Shown here one piece after another: positions 57,901 to 64,000 of a stretch of 64,000 nucleotides of DNA; position 1 is the stretch's first letter, and each line of letters starts with the position of its first letter. The notes under the pieces were generated by a model. That model did no database searches. It worked only from the letters and a program-made list of their open reading frames with translations, and was not told the DNA's origin. Both the position numbers and the translations under genes were made by a program. The DNA is from Voacanga thouarsii (lineage: Eukaryota; Streptophyta; Magnoliopsida; Gentianales; Apocynaceae), in the NCBI GenBank assembly GCA_026120185.1, contig JANUWF010001218.1:62001-126000 (forward strand), in the 5' to 3' direction.

Positions 57901-60900
57901 TCACAAGTATAAAAACCACAAATGGTTATGTTAGACCTAAACTTGGTTCCCAATTTCGAACCTCTAGGCCATTTTGAGCTCTTGATAGTTATGTATTATT
58001 CAGGATGGAAATGGATATATGCCTCAGAGTCATATCCATCATCAATAGTCACCAGGCCACCCCAAACTCAGTGTATCACCATTCAATAAAAACCTATTAA
58101 TGGAATATCATTACGTCATCCAACCTTGCAGTCAACTATAGGCCCATGAACAATGAAAACTTTTATCCTATTCGTGGCACTTGAATGCAGAAAGTAACTA
58201 ATGAGCCACTTACAGGAAGGGTTTCCCATATTGCTTCATCACTCATGCTTTCTTCTTCTCCTGGCATTAGAGTCCTGCACATCCTGGAAATAAAATTTTC
58301 CACTCTTTTAGAAAAGCCAGACAGAGACTCTTACAGCATTTAATTACTTTCTGAAAATTGCACCATACTATATTCCTTTGTTATACCAGAAAACATGATC
58401 TGTCATACACAAGATTGCTTCTATTTAGTTCCTTTGTCTCAGAATCCATGAACAAATACCACATTCACAGAGAGGGAATGAGAGAGATTTGTAATGGAAA
58501 AACTGATAGATCAACAATCTTTCAACAGAAAGGGTAACTCACTTAACGTTGTCCACCAGTATTGCAGTTTCAAATGCTAGTAATGGCAGAAATACAATCT
58601 TCAAATTCACATCTGCAATTCAGATTCGTTAATAAGTTAAAATAGGCCCAGTAGTCAAAGACTTCTTAAATAATCAAGAAAGGCAGTTAGCCAAGTAGAA
58701 GCTGGTGAACTTTCCAGTGACAAAGAAACAAGCAAAACTGAAATTGGACAGGATGAAAATTGTACAGAAAGGTTATTGTATTTTCTTCCCAAAAAAAAAA
58801 AGTACAGAAAATAAAATGCGCCCTAGATATCATGTTTGAATAGAAATATACTCATCTCGATCAAAGCAAAAGCATATATACTTTGAGGTCAAAAAAGGAA
58901 ATTAAATATTCAAACTGATAATAAAAGAAGAAATCATTTGCATCTTCAAAGCACATTTAGTCTCAAAGATATCAAAAAATCTTCTTAAGGGCTTTGCCCA
59001 TATACCATATCTTCTCTCGAGATATATACACAGGAGTAGTTCAAAAGCAACAAGCAACGGTGTCGCCATGACAGCATGAAATGGTGCCCACTGTTCATGA
59101 AAGAGTGTAATCATGTCATGAGAAAAGCTTACTGAAGCTAATTTGAAGTAACATCTTCCCCAAATAGCTTGTTTAATAAGCTGTTGGTATATTAAAATAA
59201 TTGGGTATATTTGTACCATACATGACGATCATGAGGAATTGATGGAGCAGGTAATGAGAATCTGCCCCTTGCTACAATAACATGAAACCACCAGAGAGGG
59301 AAAAATATGACCCTGCAAAAGGACGGACAGGAAAAACCTACTCAAAATTCAAAGCAGGGAAAGATATTTCAAATGATTTGGAAAAAATAGGGAGAGAGAA
59401 AATAAAAAATTTTTAAAAAAAAAATGCTAATGGGAAATGGATATGGAGTCACAACTGAGAATGAGTAACTCATCTCTCTCTCTTCCTTGACTAAAGCAAT
59501 TCTGTTGATTAATTGTTTTGTATTGAATTACTAATTCAGACTAAAGAACATTAAAAGGCCACAGAGGAGACTGTGTAGGAAGAATATTAAATATTATTCA
59601 TTGTAGACTGGTCCAAGAAGTCTTACCATCAAATATTTGGCCTGGTAAAAGTCGGACAAACACTTACCATGTCTTATAATATATTTAATTTTGGACAAAA
59701 TATAGAGTAATTCCATTCCATGGATTGCAAGTTACGCGAAGGACTAGATGCATGTCATCTAACCGTCCTGGATTAGAGCATTATTTCTAAGGGAAAACCC
59801 TATTATAACCAGATCATCATCCACTAAGTTACAGAGACGACAATTACTTTGATTGAAGAAAGTAAGATGGAATGTTTTGAGTCAATCTCCATATACTAAG
59901 CGAACTTCAGTACTACTAAGTATACCAGAGCAAGAGGAAACAAACTGTAGCCTTTCACCTTGAAGCTTTTCGAAAACCATGCAAAACTAAGCTTTGCCTT
60001 TATAACTGGTGTGTAAAGCATTTGCATCCTCCTTACATACATAAAATTATGGCAACAGCCACTTTGCTACAAACCTCATCCTAAAAGTTGCAGTGCAAGT
60101 GTTTAGTATAAAAGGAAATATAGGTGTATGATTTCGATTAACAGATTCTACTACTAAACTACTCCCAGAAGTTAAAAGTTGGAAAAATTAACATAATGCA
60201 GATCTCACTTTGCTAATAGCTTCAACCATATAATTCTATAATGAAGAAAATACTAGTTGACAAAACATGAACCAAAAAGAATTGAATTGGAAAGAGATGA
60301 CTTTCCAATTTAGATGAGAAATATGGTAGCAGAAAAAGAAAGGGAAGCATTCCTTTTTAAGATATAGACTAACCATTCTTTCACCAAGCCTAATTCATGT
60401 TTTTTTATGTTTCCTTGGTCCCTGAATATATCAACTTCAAAGATACTATATTTGACAAAAAGTCTAAATTTCCAAACATAGACTTCACATCCATGTGATT
60501 AAAATTCAGAAGGGTAATTTGGTTTCATGCTATCTAACTGTCAAATAGATACAACTCTTTTCGTCAAGGTAATGTCTTTCCTCGTTATTGGAAAATCATC
60601 AGCATAGACATGTCTTGCTTCTATTACATTATCATATCTCATTTCCTTAGCAGAAGAATGCCCATGAAAAAGTATGTTAACTATAATCAAGAACAGATAT
60701 GTTCAAGAAATACAAAATCAAATTCAGCTGAAAACAATAAGACCTTCCCAAAAGGAAAATTTCAGGCAAATTTTTAAAATGAAAGGTTAAAACTCCACAA
60801 AGCTTACTGTCAACAAAACCACACTAACAATCAAACCCAAATTCCATCCACTTCTGGAGCAAAAATCAAACCTTTCAGTCAACCATAGTTCGAAAATCCC

Positions 60901-61110
60901 CTAAAATAAACAATTCCAATTTTCCCAGTTCAGCTTGTACAAATTCCTTCATACAAACACCCTTCAAAAGGTAAAATACACATGAAATACGAACCACCAA
61001 GAACAGTGAATGACTCGATCAAGTTTGAGTGAGAGAAGCAGAGTAAATGTGAAGAGTAACCCATGAGCAAGCACTGCCTGAAATGATTTCAAGACCCTCC
61101 TCCAACTCAT
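51949..61110 (-). CDS. Membrane RING E3 ligase, Tmemb_185A family, 14 exons, 459 aa
   Basis: Probable multi-pass membrane E3 ubiquitin ligase of the plant family annotated in Arabidopsis as 'transmembrane Fragile-X-F-associated' proteins (At1g18470/At1g68820/At1g73950 type). Exons in coding order: 61110-60995, 59312-59222, 59090-59006, 58612-58543, 58283-58214, 56457-56388, 55624-55579, 55495-55246, 55168-54963, 54817-54743, 53282-53222, 53078-52998, 52293-52214, 52027-51949. All are GT-AG, and the lengths sum to 1380 nt in one open frame. It starts MSWRRVLKSFQAVLAHGL. Several hydrophobic segments fill residues about 15-335, with ECFAFLICTKWYNPAIHR in exon 8. A short coiled-coil stretch (about 383-407) precedes a C-terminal C3HC4 RING with C412, C415, C427, H429, C433, C436, C443 and C446, and the end is MPVYDV. 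Length matches the family. Substrate unknown. A MITE sits in intron 10. Confidence 0.95.
53626..53892. mobile_element. Stowaway-like MITE in intron 10 of the RING gene
   Basis: The ends TTCCTCCATCCCAAATTGAA and, inverted, TTCACTCCGTCCCAAACTGA are flanked by TA on both sides (53624-53625, 53893-53894). About 267 bp, non-coding. The CTCCNTCCCA terminus and TA duplication are those of Tc1/mariner-type Stowaway MITEs. Confidence 0.78.
56581..56815. mobile_element. Possible MITE in intron 5 of the RING gene
   Basis: The left end AGGGCGTATTTGTTTTGGCT and inverted right end AGGCATACATTTATTTGGCT match imperfectly, as in hAT-type MITEs. No 8-bp duplication could be confirmed. Confidence 0.4.
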
Positions 61111-62285
61111 CAATGCCACAATCAATATGTACAGAACGATCGAAGAAGAAATTGTAAAATTGGGAGCCGGGTTGGGAAATGGGCGGAGACTTCAACAGGG
61201 CAAGAAGCAGATGGTATCTAGAAATTGCTTAGGAGACGTTTCAGACAATCTAATATAGAATAATCTCACAGCAATAGCGTCAGCTCACGGTTCCAAATTC
61301 CTCGCTTGGTATATTTTTTTAGATGAAAGTAGATAAGAATTTATTTGAAATAAAAATATTTAAATATAATAAAAAATTATGAAAAGTATAAAGTAAATAG
61401 AATTCAAAGTAAGATTGAAGGGAGATAACTGTGTTATAAATATATAACTTATTTTAAAAAATAAAATTATTTAAATTAATATTATTTTAAATTTGAGATT
61501 GGAAGAATCAATTCTACTTAAACTCTTGTGTTTTGTACTTTTAGACTTGGCTTTCACACTAATGTCGTTGTCGTTTTTAATTGAGGCAAATACTGTCGGA
61601 AAAAATGATGCTTATGCCCCGCTCTTTGATACCATAGTATAAAAAAGAGGGGTAATTTTGAACTTTTATTTCTTTTTTATCCCTTTCTTTGCATAAAGTT
61701 TTTTTTTCATTAGATTTTAACAATTTTACTCATTTTAAAAGCAATTAACATTCTCTGCTTAAAATTTTTAAAATCAAATTAAATCATTTAAAATTTTATA
61801 TGTATTGGTTTTGTTGATTTAGACAGTTTTGATTAAGTAGTATTAGATTTATGTGCAAAACTTATAAAAAAATTTCATATTCCTATCGTGGGATCATGTT
61901 ATAGAAAAAAATATATACAATATTTAAAAAACTTTATAATAACAAATAGTAGCAAACAAAGTAAAGATGTTCAAATAATAGTTGATATAATAATAGATAT
62001 TCTGAAATTTAGGTAACAATCTAATGATAGTGATATGAAAACCTAGTAAGTGAGAGTGACTATTGAGAATCTGATATTGGAGATAAGAACAGCAAGTTAA
62101 GGAAATGAATTGAAAGAAAAAAAAAAGAGAGAAAAAAGTTCATCTTGGGTTTCTTTCCCTAACTTTATCTTCTCCTTCTTCTTTTAACTTTCAACCTTGG
62201 GGTTTTGACCGATTTGGTGCGAAATCCCACTGGAAGGCCATTTGAGGGGCGAACAGCAGGCCGGCGGCTAAATGGGGGTACCTTA
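61111..62285. other. 5' flank of the RING gene, then AT-rich DNA
   Basis: The probable 5' UTR and promoter run from 61111 to about 61320, with GC content close to that of exon 1. Beyond this the DNA is AT-rich with no recognised feature. Confidence 0.5.
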
Positions 62286-62449
62286 CATTCATAGAATGCA
62301 AGGTTTCTTGAGATCTTGCATTCCGTGAATGCGAGATGGTCAGCCCGACAAAAGCCTGCAAAAAGCCACGGAGGCCGTGCAGTCATTGTGATTTTCGCAT
62401 TTGTGATTTGCGAGGTCCGTGGACCTCGCAAACCGCAAATGCGAAATTC
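62286..62449. repeat. Two GC-rich hairpins, orphan word cluster
   Basis: Hairpin 1 pairs 62286-62302 (CATTCATAGAATGCAAG) with 62315-62331. Hairpin 2 has arms of about 29 nt (62390-62418 and 62421-62449) closing on GCGAGGTCC-GT-GGACCTCGC. They sit in AT-rich DNA. The style resembles the palindromic words of the E1-E3 LTRs, but the sequence differs. They may be a remnant of a fourth element family. Confidence 0.75.
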
Positions 62450-62640
62450 TTTGTCGTCTTCCTCTTTTTCCCAGACTTTTTCCCCCCTTCTTCGGTTGTC
62501 TTCTTTGTCTTTCTGGTTGGTCACATGAGGATGCTGCAGCGTGCTGTTTCCCAGACTTTTCAGATGGCATGGGATTTTGACAAATTCTTCACGGGTGATA
62601 TGCTCTTCAGCCGGTGATATATGTAATGCTCTTCTGGTGA

Positions 62641-62893
62641 GTGGCATTTATACTCCATCCATCTCCCACCCTCAGAAGCAAGAAAAAAACAGCTACTGAA
62701 ACCCCATTAATTTGCTACCCAGCTTCATCTCCATCTCCCACTTTCCCCAGAAGAAGAAACGCCATTGCCTACCCACCTCCATCTCCCACGTTCGCCAGAA
62801 CTTCCACTGCCGTCAGAACTTCCACTGCAGCCGCTGGACATAGGCATCGCTGCCGCCGCCGCCTTCAGTGATCTTCTTATCTAACAGGTTTTT
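62641..62893 (+). other. GC-rich exon-like segment, unassigned
   Basis: A Pro/Ser/Thr/Arg-rich open frame (62641-62871) includes a duplicated CAGAACTTCCACTGC unit (62797-62831) and GCC/CCG repeats. It is followed by TTATCTAACAG/GTTTTTTGC, which could be a splice junction. It might be the 5' exon or leader of a transcript continuing to the right, or a repeat fragment. No domain recognised. Confidence 0.3.
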
Positions 62894-63695
62894 TGCTGTG
62901 TTGAAGATTGTATTGAATTATATATATATTGATTAGGATTGATTAGAATATTTCAATAAGTGTATTGTTAAATTGTGTAGTAATTAAGCAGTGGGATTTT
63001 GTTGCAACTTCTGTGTTTGTTGAATTATTTATTGGTGAATTTTGAGTTTTGTTGAATCCGATTCGTTGGGGTTGATTTGAGAAGTTGCATTTTGTGGTGA
63101 ATGGATATAAAATAAAGCTCTGGAAGTTTGAGTTTTGTTAACTTATTTCACGAAGGTTGTAGTTGTTAAGGTTGTGAGGGTTTTGATTGTATACAAAATT
63201 GCTGGAGCAGCAGTACTCAAAAACCATATCTAGCAATGATATGAGAAGATAGAGCTTGCACCAAAACCCTCCAAACCGAAGGGAGAAAAAAAAATTAATG
63301 AATGAGATTAACATATAAGAAAATAAAAATTCATTCTATTTTTAAAGTTTAACGTTTGCAGTACTCAATGCGATTAACGTTTGCAGTACTCAATCAAAGT
63401 TTAATTTAATTTGATTTTAATTATTTTTAAATCAGATTAATATTCTTTAATTTAAATAAAATTATTTAAAACTTCGGATTTAATTTTCTATTAGTTTTTT
63501 TAGTTTATATAATTTCATATAACAAAAATTGTTATATAATAAAAGTAATAATCTTGTAAAATCATGTAAATTAAGCTTGGGCCTGTTGGAAAATCATGTA
63601 AAATTCTGAAAATTGTTATAGTCACAATTCAACTATTTTTTCTTATCCCTAATTATTATATTATAGTCACAATTAAAATTTTATAATATAATTTA

Positions 63696-63746
<51 letters not shown>

Positions 63747-64000
63747 TTATTATTTATTATTATTAAAATTACTATATTTAGGTCATTATTAATTTATTTA
63801 GTTAGTACTTAATATTATTTTCTGATACGTAATAACCAATATTTATTGTCTTATTAAAGTAATTAATTATTTATTATGTTATTTATTTGTTTAATTATTA
63901 TCTATTTATTTGATTATTTATTTAAATATTTAATTACATAAATAGTTATTTAATTATTATTTATTACTTACTATTATAATAAATTTAAATATTTACTAAT
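62894..64000. other. AT-rich terminal stretch
   Basis: No gene seen. It has T-rich DNA, a duplicated phrase TTAACGTTTGCAGTACTCAA (63351 and 63376), an AT microsatellite and ATTTATT-type low-complexity sequence to the window edge. Confidence 0.5.
63696..63741. repeat. Compound (GT)n(AT)n microsatellite
   Basis: A short GT run continues into an AT run of about 18 units. Confidence 0.9.

Noticed and set aside
62165..62647. 160-codon open frame on the minus strand
   Set aside because: It runs across the GC-rich hairpins, has no domain and changes character along its length; overlapping frames on both strands are equally open, so it looks like a composition artefact.

Overview
This is a nuclear segment of a eudicot plant genome. 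It is AT-rich, holds two intron-rich plant genes and is dominated by nested transposable elements. One gene is leucoanthocyanidin reductase, which suggests a proanthocyanidin-making lineage; Arabidopsis, for example, lacks this gene. I cannot name the species from sequence alone.

Layout. Positions 1-5463 are AT-rich intergenic DNA with a broken Myb/SANT-like fragment, two related MITEs, a 151-bp tandem duplication and a large inverted repeat. A decayed but structurally complete Ty1-copia element (5469-10887, minus strand, TSD GTAAC) follows. Next is an hAT DNA transposon (11271-25614, perfect 8-bp TSD GCTAAGTC). It was split by a Ty3-gypsy-type element, called E1 here (12125-23105, minus, TSD TAGAT), which was itself hit by a 5'-truncated LINE (about 15240-17248). 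A gag-protease-only gypsy element, E4, lies at 26046-30294. A third gypsy-type element, E3 (30381 to about 48236, minus), was interrupted by a fourth, E2 (33637-42124, plus, TSD TGTAG), and by a copia-type solo LTR (44847-46556). The upstream LTR of E3 is cut down to about 50 bp just before the first host gene.

Host genes. LAR (49054-50755, plus, 5 exons, 355 aa) and a 14-exon gene for a multi-pass membrane RING protein of the Tmemb_185A/RING family (51949-61110, minus, 459 aa) are convergent. Both reading frames close exactly across every splice junction that I placed by hand.

The most unusual signal is shared by E1, E2 and E3. All three carry gag and a second ORF resembling the plant-transposon/ATHILA type, but no recognisable protease, reverse transcriptase or integrase, and all have a decayed tRNA-Asp-type primer site. 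Each has, in the same order after the second ORF, a polypurine-type box (P1), a conserved stem-loop about 400 nt before the 3' LTR with one compensatory base-pair change, and a second polypurine-type box (P2) abutting the LTR. Each also carries its own GC-rich palindromic 'word' cluster, both in the LTR and in the gag-ORF2 spacer. All coordinates and splice sites come from reading the sequence by eye; no search or alignment program was run.
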